Part shown: one piece after another, positions 36,324 to 44,729 of the stretch
Position numbering within the stretch: the stretch's first letter is position 1
Layout of the letters: the number at the start of each line of letters is the position of its first letter
Origin: Granulosicoccus sp.
GTDB lineage: Bacteria; Pseudomonadota; Gammaproteobacteria; Granulosicoccales; Granulosicoccaceae
Assembly (NCBI GenBank): GCA_023301725.1
Contig: JALZUD010000050.1
Coordinates: forward strand, 1 to 64,000
DNA length: 64,000 nucleotides
Reading direction: 5' to 3'
Made by a program: the position numbers and the translations under genes
The notes under the pieces: model-generated
Database searches by the model: none
What the model was told of the DNA's origin: nothing
Seen by the model: only the letters and a program-made list of their open reading frames with translations

Positions 36324-37915
36324 GCCGCTGCGTCCTTGTGGGCGTTGGCCATCATTAAACCCAATTGCGTTTTGTTGGCATCGGTGCCTGCCACTTCCGC
36401 CACGATAGCGCCTTCAAACATAACGATAATACGATCTGCCAACGCCATGATTTCGTCTAACTCGACTGACACGAGCAATACAGCACAGCCAATATCACGC
36501 ATGTCGGCAATTTTTTCGTGAATGAGCTCAATGGCGCCAATATCGACACCTCGCGTGGGCTGCCCTACTAACAATACTTCAGGTGACTTATCCAGCTCAC
36601 GCGCCAAGATCAGTTTTTGCTGATTGCCACCTGAAAAAGATGCCGACTTCAGATGTGGATTGCCAGGGCGAACATCCAGGCCATGCATCAATTGCACGCA
36701 GACATTTTTGATGATATCCAAGCGCAAGAGGCCACGCAGATTAAATTTGGCAGATCGCTGGTAGCCAAGTACTGAAGATTCCGCAGCGGTGAAGGCTTTA
36801 ACAATACCTAGCTTCAACCGGTCTTCAGGTACATGTTGAACGCCTAGCTCTCGCATCTGTGATGGGTTGACTGGATGATCAGCACTCACATTCTGCCCGT
36901 TGATAACAAAGGAGCCGCTTGTGAGTTCAGTGATTCCTGACAATACTTCAAGCAACATGCTTTGCCCATTGCCCGCCACACCGGCCACACCCACGATCTC
37001 GCCTCGCCTGACATTGAACGACAATCCGTTGATTCGTTTTTTTCCCTGCTTGTCGACAACGCCCAGATTACTAACCTCGATGCCTAAGGGTGTGTCCTTT
37101 GGCAACGGGCTTGTACGATGGTAATTGCGAGTTTCCAACTTGCGGCCAACCATGAGTTCTGCCAGCTCCGACATGCTGGTATCCCGCGTGTTTAGATGGT
37201 CGATCATTTCGCCCTGTCGCAACACCGACACCGTATCAGTGATATCCATGATCTCACGCAGCTTATGCGTAATCAGGATGATAGTGACACCTTGCCCGCG
37301 AAGCGCGTCGAGCACACGAAATAACTGGTCGGCCTCTTGTGGCGTTAAAACACCCGTTGGCTCATCAAGAATCAGAATTTGTGCACGCCGATATAGGGCC
37401 TTGAGAATTTCAGTACGCTGTTGCTCACCCACAGGTAGCGAAGATACCAGCGCATCCAGATTAACCGAGAGTTGGTAATCATCGGCCAGTTGTTGTAATT
37501 TGTCGCGCGCATCATTAGCGCTGCGCGAGAGTAGTGCATGAGTTTCAGCACCTAGCATGATGTTTTCCAGCACGCTGAAGGTCTCTACCAACATGAAATG
37601 CTGATGCACCATGCCAATACCTGCGGCAATGGCGTCTCGCGAACTGTTGATGTCAACGGGCTCGCCGTTGATGTGAATAGTGCCACTGTCGGCTTGGTAG
37701 AAGCCGTACAGAATGCTCATGAGTGTGGACTTACCTGCGCCGTTTTCGCCCACAATGCCGTGGATCGTGCCTCGCGCCACCCGCAGATCTATGTTGTGAT
37801 TAGCTTTTACGGCACCAAAGCGTTTAGAGATACCTTTGAGCTCGATGGCGTAGTCTGCAACGTCAGACGGGGCCAACTGTGCGGCCCCGTCTTGATCACT
37901 ATCGTTATGCGTCAT
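36320..37915 (-). CDS. BMP-type nucleoside ABC importer, double ATPase
   Basis: A double-cassette ABC ATPase of the sugar/nucleoside (RbsA-like) class. The track start (38014) is inside the previous gene; ATG at 37915 gives 531 aa. The first cassette has Walker [20 protein letters not shown] and LILDEPTGVLTPQEADQL; the second has GVAGVAGNGQSMLLEVLSG, a degenerate Walker A typical of this family, and ASFSGGNQQKLILARELD. LVGQPTRGVDIGAIELIHEK is the second Walker B region. It powers import by the two permeases. Genes run substrate-binding protein, ATPase, permease, permease. Confidence 0.94.
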   Translation of the reverse strand: MTHNDSDQDGAAQLAPSDVADYAIELKGISKRFGAVKANHNIDLRVARGTIHGIVGENGAGKSTLMSILYGFYQADSGTIHINGEPVDINSSRDAIAAGIGMVHQHFMLVETFSVLENIMLGAETHALLSRSANDARDKLQQLADDYQLSVNLDALVSSLPVGEQQRTEILKALYRRAQILILDEPTGVLTPQEADQLFRVLDALRGQGVTIILITHKLREIMDITDTVSVLRQGEMIDHLNTRDTSMSELAELMVGRKLETRNYHRTSPLPKDTPLGIEVSNLGVVDKQGKKRINGLSFNVRRGEIVGVAGVAGNGQSMLLEVLSGITELTSGSFVINGQNVSADHPVNPSQMRELGVQHVPEDRLKLGIVKAFTAAESSVLGYQRSAKFNLRGLLRLDIIKNVCVQLMHGLDVRPGNPHLKSASFSGGNQQKLILARELDKSPEVLLVGQPTRGVDIGAIELIHEKIADMRDIGCAVLLVSVELDEIMALADRIIVMFEGAIVAEVAGTDANKTQLGLMMANAHKDAAA

Positions 37916-37934
37916 AGTCGCCGATAGAGCTATG

Positions 37935-38951
37935 CTAGTAAGTGCAGCTGTTATCCGACATGTAGTCGTGTACAACGATGTCACCGGAAATAATTTCAGC
38001 AGAAGCAACTTCAACAGCTGCCTTCATAACTTCGTCAATCAACGCTTCGTTGTGCTCATCTAGCGCCCAACCTACACCATCTTCGGCTAGACCGAGTACC
38101 TTGAGGCCTGGCTCCCATGTACCTTTCTGGGCATCTTGAAACGCGTTGTACGCTGCAACATCAACTCGCTTGAGCATGGATGTGAGCATGGAACCCGGAT
38201 GCAGGTAGTTCTGGTTTGAGTCAACACCGATAGCCAGATTTCCAGCGTCTACAGCAGCCTGATAAACCCCAACACCTGTCCCGCCAGCAGCGGCATAGAT
38301 CACATCAACATCTCGATCGAATTGACCTTTGGCAAGCTCACTGCCACGACCCGGATCGTTCCAGGCTGAAGGTGTTGTGCCTGTCATGTTTTGAATGACG
38401 TTAACCTCAACATTTGCATGCTTGGCACCCTGCTCATATCCGCACGCAAAACGGCGAATGAGTGGAATATCCATACCACCAACGAACCCGACTGCACCCG
38501 TTTCTGACGCCATAGCGGCCAAAACACCTACTAGAAATGAACCTTCCTGCTCTTTAAATACAACAGACTGCACGTTGGGAAGATCAACAACGCCATCGAT
38601 GAGCGTGAAGCTGACATCAGGAAACTCTTTTGCCACTGTTTCCATAGGTCCGGCCTGGGCGAAGCCCACCCCAAGGATAGGGTTTGCACCACGCTGCGCC
38701 ATCCGGCGAAGGGCTTGCTCACGCTGCGTTTCGTTGGTGACTTCGAATTCACGATACTCAATACCAGTTTCGGCTTTGAAGCGTTCGACACCCTCAGCTA
38801 CCCCTTGGTTGAATGATTTGTCGAACTTGCCACCCATGTCGAAAACGACCGCAGGTGATACATCCGCAGCCATTGCCGCAGAACTTAACAGCATGCCGGC
38901 GAGACCCGCCAGGCATCCGCCTACACTGGAATTTGTACGCGAGATTGTCAT
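37935..38951 (-). CDS. BMP-family substrate-binding protein of nucleoside ABC importer
   Basis: A periplasmic binding protein of the BMP/PnrA family, which binds purine nucleosides in characterised members. ATG at 38951 follows AGGG eight bases upstream and gives 338 aa with a signal peptide (GGCLAGLAGMLLSSAAMAAD), cut after AMA. ATG at 38966 is also possible; the track start at 39029 is too long. Family phrases are VFDMGGKFDKSFNQGVAEG, VGVLAAMASETGAVGFVGGM and VIYAAAGGTGVGVYQAA. No lipobox is seen, so it is soluble rather than lipid-anchored as in Firmicutes. It heads the importer run, and a nucleoside hydrolase is encoded 4 kb upstream on the same strand. Confidence 0.93.
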   Translation of the reverse strand: MTISRTNSSVGGCLAGLAGMLLSSAAMAADVSPAVVFDMGGKFDKSFNQGVAEGVERFKAETGIEYREFEVTNETQREQALRRMAQRGANPILGVGFAQAGPMETVAKEFPDVSFTLIDGVVDLPNVQSVVFKEQEGSFLVGVLAAMASETGAVGFVGGMDIPLIRRFACGYEQGAKHANVEVNVIQNMTGTTPSAWNDPGRGSELAKGQFDRDVDVIYAAAGGTGVGVYQAAVDAGNLAIGVDSNQNYLHPGSMLTSMLKRVDVAAYNAFQDAQKGTWEPGLKVLGLAEDGVGWALDEHNEALIDEVMKAAVEVASAEIISGDIVVHDYMSDNSCTY

Positions 38952-39050
38952 TTTCAATGCCCTCATAGAGTGGTTAAACGTCTTGCGCGTGGGCACAAGA
39001 GATATCGTTTTCGAGTGTATCACGAACATTTTTGCGATCCAATTGAGAAA

Positions 39051-39359
39051 CTACTCAGCTTCGGTCGCAGCATCAGCAGCCAGCAACAATTTACCTAGCT
39101 CCACAAAGCTGTCTTTGTAGTAGTACGGCGAGGTTTGATCGGGACTTTGCGTATTTTCTTCGTTGACACCGTAGTCAAGTCCTTTTTCGCTGAGTACTTT
39201 GTATTTTTTTATAACACCCGGCCGAGTAGAGCTTTCTCGAGTAGCCTCTTCCAGCAAACCGATCTTGAGCATCAGCTTGTTAGCTTTGACTGCCGATAAT
39301 TCAACACCATGCTCTTTCAGCAATTTGGTTAAAGATTCAACATCATTGCCTTTCATCAT
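39051..39359 (-). CDS. small protein resembling phage KilA-C/antirepressor-type domains
   Basis: A 102 aa soluble protein beginning with an HTH-like helical stretch (LTKLLKEHGVELSAVKANKL then LMLKIGLLEEATRES). The pattern resembles the C-terminal helical domain of phage antirepressors, where a short DNA-binding-like part is followed by a beta hairpin and KYKVLSEKGLDYGVN. I am not sure of the family. Start ATG at 39359 follows GAGGTGTG (the track used GTG at 39362). It stands alone between the importer and the CPA2 antiporter gene and shows no other phage gene nearby, so it may be a domesticated remnant. Confidence 0.6.
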   Translation of the reverse strand: MMKGNDVESLTKLLKEHGVELSAVKANKLMLKIGLLEEATRESSTRPGVIKKYKVLSEKGLDYGVNEENTQSPDQTSPYYYKDSFVELGKLLLAADAATEAE

Positions 39360-39433
39360 CACACCTCAATTTGCTACTGGTAACTCCTGCCCCACAGTGT
39401 AGCGCCAAACAGACGGGCAACACCTTGTTGTGA

Positions 39434-41137
39434 TTATCGACGTGCCAGTTTTGCCAACCTCGCCTGCTCTTCCAGTGCCTGATCACGGTATTGCTCAGCC
39501 ACCGCCTGCGCGTCGAGCGGGTTCATTCCCACAAGTTCTAGCACATCCTCTCCCATGAGCAAAGCTGTCTCAAAGGTTTCACCATAGGCCCGATCTGCAC
39601 CGCCGCGAAGCAGCCGGTGCTCGCCGTCAGTATCAACAGCTCGCGACAACACCTTTAAATGTGCGTATTCTCGGTGCGCCTCTCGTACCATAGCAACAGC
39701 TGCCTCTGAGTCGTCAATAGCAACTACAAGCACTGAAGCCCGTTTTGCACCAGCTGCAACTAGTAAATCAGGCCTCAGAGCGTTGCCGTAAAAGCCTACG
39801 AATCCAGCCTGGCGCAACTGGGTAAAACGATCAGGGTTATGGTCAATAACAACGACGCGGAAGCCGTTGTCCTTTAGTAGCTGAGCGACCACTTTGCCCA
39901 CTCGACCAAAACCCGCAACAATGACTTGCGAATCCGCCACATCTGCAGTGCCAAGCCCAGTATCACTTTGCAAACGCGCCGGCAGACTATCGCGCCTGGC
40001 CGCATTAAAAAGCAGCAGCGGTGTGGTCAGCATCGACAGGGCGATGACCAAGACTAATTGTGCAGCCAGCTTCTCTGGAAGAGCCTGATAACTCACTGCC
40101 AAAGCAATAACGACGAAGGCAAGCTCTCCACTTTGCGCCAGCACTGTCGCTAGCCAGATGCGCTGCTGGCGTGGCACTGATGCATAGCGAACAATATTGC
40201 GAATGATCCAGGCCTTGGCGAACACTAACAATGCAACCAGAGCGAAAGTCTCAAGTGGCTTCCTGATGAACGTTGCAAAATCGATTTGCATGCCGGTTGA
40301 GATAAAAAACATGCCCACCAGCAAACCCGTAAATGGAGACGTGGCAATACGTATGGCCGAACCATATTCGGAACGTGCAAGCAGTAAACCACTAAGCATG
40401 GCACCTAGCTCTAGTGGTAGAGACAATGCATCAACAATCAGCAGCAAACCAATAACCAGAAGCACAGCGAAAGCAGCAAACACTTCATCCAGACCGATAC
40501 TCACCACATAACGAAAGGCTTGCTGCAACAGCAAGTGAGCAGCGACACCAAGCACAATAGTGAACACAGCTCCTTTAAAAACGGTCAGCAAACCATCGCC
40601 TTGGCTCGCTTGTGTATCAAAGCCGAATAATGGCAAGAAGACTATTATGGGTAGCAGCAGCATTGACTGAGCCAGCAGCAACTGAAGCCCGCTTTCGGTC
40701 ACTGCAGAGCCGGTTGGGTAACGCTCATCAAAGGTATGCCTGGCCACTGCATCAGAAGATATTGACAGTGCAAGTCCGGCCACTAGCGCGTGGTACCAGG
40801 GGTGACCTATTAGTACAGCAACCAGCGTTATCACAAGAGCAGTCAAACCAAATTGCAATAAACCAAGAGGGAGGAGCTCCCCTGCAAGTCGCTTTAATCG
40901 ATCTGGTGTTGCCTGCAAACCCACTAAAAACAGCAACAATACGGTGGACACGCGAGCAAACAATTCTATTGTGGTTACGTCGCGTATTAACGCTAAACCC
41001 CAAGGACCTATCAAGATACCCGCTAGCAAGTAACCAAACACAGGCCCAAGGCCCAGTCGCCGAGCACTGGGAACAACCAACAGGCCTGCTAGCAAATAGA
41101 TAAATATATTGAGTAGCAGGCCATTCGTGTCAGCCAT
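39434..41137 (-). CDS. CPA2-family monovalent cation:proton antiporter with TrkA-N domain (KefB/C-like)
   Basis: The start was moved to ATG 41137, giving 567 aa and a start that overlaps the amidotransferase stop by eight bases. About twelve helices occupy residues ~5-385 (GLGPVFGYLLAGILIGPWG and STVLLLFLVGLQATPDRLKR are CPA2 hallmarks). A cytoplasmic Rossmann RCK/TrkA-N domain follows (VIVAGFGRVGKVVAQLLKDN, then VVVIDHNPDRFTQLRQAGF). KefB/KefC homologues release K+ in exchange for H+ under control by glutathione adducts; YbaL-type relatives have the same layout. The ion and trigger here are not known. Confidence 0.92.
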   Translation of the reverse strand: MADTNGLLLNIFIYLLAGLLVVPSARRLGLGPVFGYLLAGILIGPWGLALIRDVTTIELFARVSTVLLLFLVGLQATPDRLKRLAGELLPLGLLQFGLTALVITLVAVLIGHPWYHALVAGLALSISSDAVARHTFDERYPTGSAVTESGLQLLLAQSMLLLPIIVFLPLFGFDTQASQGDGLLTVFKGAVFTIVLGVAAHLLLQQAFRYVVSIGLDEVFAAFAVLLVIGLLLIVDALSLPLELGAMLSGLLLARSEYGSAIRIATSPFTGLLVGMFFISTGMQIDFATFIRKPLETFALVALLVFAKAWIIRNIVRYASVPRQQRIWLATVLAQSGELAFVVIALAVSYQALPEKLAAQLVLVIALSMLTTPLLLFNAARRDSLPARLQSDTGLGTADVADSQVIVAGFGRVGKVVAQLLKDNGFRVVVIDHNPDRFTQLRQAGFVGFYGNALRPDLLVAAGAKRASVLVVAIDDSEAAVAMVREAHREYAHLKVLSRAVDTDGEHRLLRGGADRAYGETFETALLMGEDVLELVGMNPLDAQAVAEQYRDQALEEQARLAKLARR

Positions 41138-41867
41138 TTTTGCTCGTTTTTTCGCTGACTCTGTTCTCGCAGCGTTGCGTCCAACCACGCATAAAACCAT
41201 CGAGCCACGCGGTGATCTCTGGTTCGTAGCGATGTGCATCAGCCATCATCTTCACACGTTCAGGCTCCGTAAGGACACCGGTGCTACGTGTCTTGTTTCG
41301 CTCATGCCAAATGGCTAATACTTCGCTATTAACCTCAGGGTGAAACTGCAAGCCGATCACCTTTTCGTTGAGTTCATAAGCCTGGTTAGGGAAGTGATCG
41401 CTGGTGGCTATACGGCGTGTGCCTGACGGCAACTCAAACCCTTCGGAGTGCCATTGCATTACAGTGAGTGGTTCACTCAAAAATTCACTAGCCTCGGCTA
41501 CCGGATCAACCCGACAAAAACCGACTTCACGTATGTCGTGATCATGGGGACGCACTGTGGCACCTAAGGCGCGAGCAAGAATTTGCGCACCAAGACAAAT
41601 GCCTAGAAACGCTGTGTCATGTTCAAGACACTGTTCGACGAAGCAGAGTTCTCGTCGTATCCAGTCTTGCTCACCACAATCATTGGCACTGTTGGCACCG
41701 CCAAATATAACAACCCCTGCATATGAACGAGGATCGGGAAATTGATCCTCATCGGCTGGATAGCACCAATCCACCACTTTATCGTTGCTGTGCATCCACC
41801 GCGTGCAGCGATCAACATTCCAGTTGGGTGAATGTTTTACAAACAGATAGCGCTTCTGTGCTGGCAT
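41130..41867 (-). CDS. class I glutamine amidotransferase (GMP synthase-like)
   Basis: A 245 aa triad-type glutamine amidotransferase. The nucleophile is in FLGICLGAQILARALGA, and the His and Glu are in GLQFHPEVNSEVLA. VIFGGANSANDCGEQDWIRR lies before the nucleophile. The family includes stand-alone homologues of the GuaA amidotransferase domain and gamma-glutamyl hydrolases; no synthetase partner is encoded here. Its ATG at 41867 overlaps the lipoprotein stop as ATGA. Position in a run with nucleoside hydrolase might suggest a role in nucleotide or polyamine metabolism, but this is only inference. Confidence 0.88.
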   Translation of the reverse strand: MPAQKRYLFVKHSPNWNVDRCTRWMHSNDKVVDWCYPADEDQFPDPRSYAGVVIFGGANSANDCGEQDWIRRELCFVEQCLEHDTAFLGICLGAQILARALGATVRPHDHDIREVGFCRVDPVAEASEFLSEPLTVMQWHSEGFELPSGTRRIATSDHFPNQAYELNEKVIGLQFHPEVNSEVLAIWHERNKTRSTGVLTEPERVKMMADAHRYEPEITAWLDGFMRGWTQRCENRVSEKTSKNG

Positions 41868-43315
41868 CAGAATAAGGTCACCGTTAAGGTAAATGCTGAT
41901 GACAGGGCAAAGGCGCCGGATGGGTCAGTGGCTCTGACACGCAGGCCACTAAACACACCTCTCTCACGCGCCACACCGCTAATAACACCGGTGGCAGCGT
42001 TTATAGTCACACCTATCGGCAACACGGACGAACCATTGATGCTGTAACTAAGCGTTTGAGTATCGTTAAACAACGGCCTTATTGGCACCATGGACTGGTT
42101 CAGGCTGATGCTTTGACTAGCTACCGATCCTAGGACAAATTCCGGTGTTGCATTGGTTGGAGGCACCAGTGGCGCAGGTGCAACTTCAAGGCTAAGCGTG
42201 ACTTGGGTGGTCAGCAAACCATCACTGGCGAGGATCACAAGCACGTAACTTCCCACATCTGCAGCAGTGGGCGTACCCGACAACACACCCGCCGTACTCA
42301 ATGACAAACCAGTGCCTACAGCAAGTGGCGATGTGGCCGACAACGAAAATGTCACAGGGCCGGCTTCAGGATCCACAAAGTTTGGTGCAAGATCGCTTCT
42401 GAACGCTACACCTTCTGTCGCCATTAGAGGCGCGAGTGGAGCATCCAGTGAAGGGGGGCGATTGACCGCAACTATTCGAATGGTGGCCGTGGCCGTAACT
42501 TCGAACGCCCCATCAGTTAACACATAATCAAACGAATCAGAGCGATCAACTGGCTCCGGGTTGGGACTTGAATGGTAAGTGAAACCTCCATCGCTAGCTA
42601 GTATGAAATTCTCGTCGAACTGTGGAGCTCTTGCCGGCTCGGTGTTAATGGTCAGGGGCTGGTTTGTTACGTCAGTATCATCTTCATCGTTGGTCAGAAG
42701 GTTATCAATGGATGAGGCATCAATAATGAGAGTATCTCCCTCTACGACGGTGAACGTATCGTCCAGAGCCGTTGGTGCTTCATTAATAGCGATCAGGCAA
42801 AAATCATACGCAGTTACCGTGCTACCGCCATTAGCGTCTGTCACGCTCAGTTCGTAAACTACACCAACGTCCGCATCCAGCGCCGGCACGGCAAACAAAA
42901 ATTCCACAAGATCAGAACCATCAGGGGATACGGCTTCAAAATTGAATCCACAGTCGTCGGCAGTTTTACACGACTGCTCCAGCGTGTCTGCTGCAAAATC
43001 GGAGTTGAACCCTTCAAGACCTTCACACGCAGCAAGATTGCCCTGCTCAATTGGCTCTTCAGACCACTCGAAGCTAAGATCGGCACCAAGCGTCTGTCTG
43101 GCCACCGTAATGTTGGCCTCACTTTGCTCATTGATAGAGCTTGCTCCAACTACGGGCTGATCTTCAACAAAGATCTCTGTAGTGGTGGTGGACCCAATTG
43201 AGGCTGTGGCCGATGAAGAGCCACCTGCCGAATCAACCCAATCGCAGGAGGCTAGCAGCAACAACGGTGCAAGCAGTAGAAGGTTTGAGAACAACGATTG
43301 AAGTTTAGCGCGCAT
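41867..43315 (-). CDS. lipoprotein with cadherin/Ig-like (He_PIG) domains
   Basis: A 482 aa surface or periplasmic lipoprotein with lipobox LLASC after a hydrophobic N-terminus. At least two putative Ig-type modules are visible: FVDPEAGPVTFSLSATSPL with GLSLSTAGVLSGTPTAADVG (He_PIG type), and a second with GVTINAATGVISGVARERG. In the middle, NEAPTALDDTFTVVEGDTL is the bacterial cadherin-like (VCBS) phrase. The N-terminal region has Cys pairs. The ATG at 43315 is better than TTG 43324. It overlaps the nucleoside hydrolase 3' end by 11 bases and the amidotransferase start by one codon. Why a surface lipoprotein is embedded among cytoplasmic enzymes is unclear. Confidence 0.8.
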   Translation of the reverse strand: MRAKLQSLFSNLLLLAPLLLLASCDWVDSAGGSSSATASIGSTTTTEIFVEDQPVVGASSINEQSEANITVARQTLGADLSFEWSEEPIEQGNLAACEGLEGFNSDFAADTLEQSCKTADDCGFNFEAVSPDGSDLVEFLFAVPALDADVGVVYELSVTDANGGSTVTAYDFCLIAINEAPTALDDTFTVVEGDTLIIDASSIDNLLTNDEDDTDVTNQPLTINTEPARAPQFDENFILASDGGFTYHSSPNPEPVDRSDSFDYVLTDGAFEVTATATIRIVAVNRPPSLDAPLAPLMATEGVAFRSDLAPNFVDPEAGPVTFSLSATSPLAVGTGLSLSTAGVLSGTPTAADVGSYVLVILASDGLLTTQVTLSLEVAPAPLVPPTNATPEFVLGSVASQSISLNQSMVPIRPLFNDTQTLSYSINGSSVLPIGVTINAATGVISGVARERGVFSGLRVRATDPSGAFALSSAFTLTVTLF

Positions 43316-44336
43316 GATGATCAATTATGGTCGACAGAAAATGTTCTCTTACTCGCGGTGCATCCACCCCCATGCAAGCATGAGTGACGGGCCTGTTACG
43401 CCAATGCGGCGAAGGATAGGCATAGCCTTTACGATCAAGAGCAAATTGGCCAGCCCCGATGCCATCAGGCACTACACGAGCTGGCCCTGAAACTGTTTCG
43501 AAAGCATCCGGAATTAAGACATAGGCAACGGCGGCAGCATCGTGCATCGCGCATTGAGGCTCAGCGCCTGAATCTGAGGCCGCTTTTGCAGCACCACTAC
43601 GAGTATAAAAATCTACATAGAAACGACTGGACTCCCAGATCAATTTGCCTGTTAGCCCGGCACTTTCTCCCAAACGCGCTAAGTGGCTGTCTCCGAGCAT
43701 GATTTGATGAGTGACATCAAGCCCCACGACAGTGAGCGGCCAATCGGCAGCCATCAGAGCATCGGCAGCGTGCGGATCATTGTAAAAATTCGCCTCGGCC
43801 AATGGCGATACATTGCCAGGCTCGTCCACCGCACCACCCATGACGACCAATGCGGCAACCAGCTCCGGGAGCTTAGGCTCACGCCTGTAAGCTTCAGCAA
43901 TGTTGGCTAGCGGCCCGATAGCGACCAGCGTAATTTCGCCAGGATTAGCGCGCACGCTGGCTATAATAAAATCAGGGGCATCAAGCGATTCAACTGTTGT
44001 GTGCTTGGCACGGGCATTTAAGCTAATGGCACCGATTGCAGGCGCACCAGGGCGGCTGCCCGGGTAGACATTGCCGATACCGTCATCACCGTGTACAAAT
44101 TCGGCATGCGGCAACGGTGTTTGCACACTCGGCGTGGCTTCACCTTGCGCAACCGCTACATCGGTAGCACCAAGGGTTTCGAGAATAAACTGGGCATTGC
44201 GTGTTGCTAAATCGACGTTGACATTGCCGTATACCGTGGTCAATGCTAGCAATTCAATCTCCGGGTGGGCGAACGCATAGGCTATGGCCATTGCATCATC
44301 CACTCCGGGATCGGTATCAATAATCATTTTGTGCAT
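43305..44336 (-). CDS. inosine/uridine-preferring nucleoside hydrolase
   Basis: Nucleoside hydrolases split N-glycosidic bonds of ribonucleosides to base and ribose using a calcium ion. The N-terminal DTDPGVDDAMAIAYA is the calcium-binding signature, and VALGPLANI-like wording appears as LVAIGPLANIAEAYRREP. NFYNDPHAADAL in the middle and MHDAAAVAYVL near the end complete the active site. 343 aa; ATG at 44336. It heads the run with lipoprotein, amidotransferase and CPA2 antiporter, and together with the BMP importer supports nucleoside salvage. Specificity (purine or pyrimidine) is not readable. Confidence 0.93.
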   Translation of the reverse strand: MHKMIIDTDPGVDDAMAIAYAFAHPEIELLALTTVYGNVNVDLATRNAQFILETLGATDVAVAQGEATPSVQTPLPHAEFVHGDDGIGNVYPGSRPGAPAIGAISLNARAKHTTVESLDAPDFIIASVRANPGEITLVAIGPLANIAEAYRREPKLPELVAALVVMGGAVDEPGNVSPLAEANFYNDPHAADALMAADWPLTVVGLDVTHQIMLGDSHLARLGESAGLTGKLIWESSRFYVDFYTRSGAAKAASDSGAEPQCAMHDAAAVAYVLIPDAFETVSGPARVVPDGIGAGQFALDRKGYAYPSPHWRNRPVTHACMGVDAPRVREHFLSTIIDHHAR

Positions 44337-44436
44337 AATATTTTTGGTGTCGGGGAGTTGAAAACCTGCATTCGAACCCCCGTAGCACGGTTGAGGGCCG
44401 CATACAGAGTGTAGCAGCGAGTGCGATGTAAGCCTG

Positions 44437-44442
44437 TATAAT
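44437..44442 (+). promoter_or_regulatory. perfect -10 box just ahead of the DUF1289 start
   Basis: TATAAT lies so that transcription would begin about two bases before the ATG at 44451. No -35 hexamer at the right distance was found (GCAGCG at 17-bp spacing). There is no Shine-Dalgarno sequence between this box and the ATG. The arrangement suggests a leaderless message for DUF1289. Confidence 0.45.
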
Positions 44443-44450
44443 CTGGCATT

Positions 44451-44729
44451 ATGAATACCGATCCTAGACTGAATATAGCCTCCCCCTGCCGCGGAATTTG
44501 CAAGATCGATGAAGACTCGCAGCTGTGCCTGGGCTGTCAGCGCAATATTGACGAGATTTCGCGCTGGCGAAAAATGGACGACGACCAGAAACTTGCAGTG
44601 CTAAGCGACTGCCTTACCCGCTCCCTTAACTCAGAGGCTCAGCAGATACCCAGCAGCGCAGGCAACTCTGCCAAGGACGACAGCATGGCTGCCGGACTGC
44701 CCGGCAACGCCTCTGAAGGTTGCGAATAG
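44451..44729 (+). CDS. DUF1289 protein
   Basis: A 92 aa protein with the DUF1289 core: SPCRGICKIDEDSQLCLGCQ, which has four conserved Cys that may bind zinc or an iron-sulfur cluster, followed by RNIDEISRWRKMDDDQKLAV. The function is unknown in all members known to me. The last ~30 codons overlap the convergent haloacid dehalogenase gene by 91 bases, and that tail looks unlike other DUF1289 proteins, which often end soon after the core. The start lacks a ribosome-binding site (see the -10 box entry). It is the only plus-strand gene between 27 and 56 kb. Confidence 0.85.
   Translation: MNTDPRLNIASPCRGICKIDEDSQLCLGCQRNIDEISRWRKMDDDQKLAVLSDCLTRSLNSEAQQIPSSAGNSAKDDSMAAGLPGNASEGCE

Noticed and set aside
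44360-44400. T-loop-like sequence ttcgaacccccg resembling a tRNA end
   Set aside because: The flanking bases cannot form the T-arm stem or an acceptor stem, and no anticodon arm is nearby.
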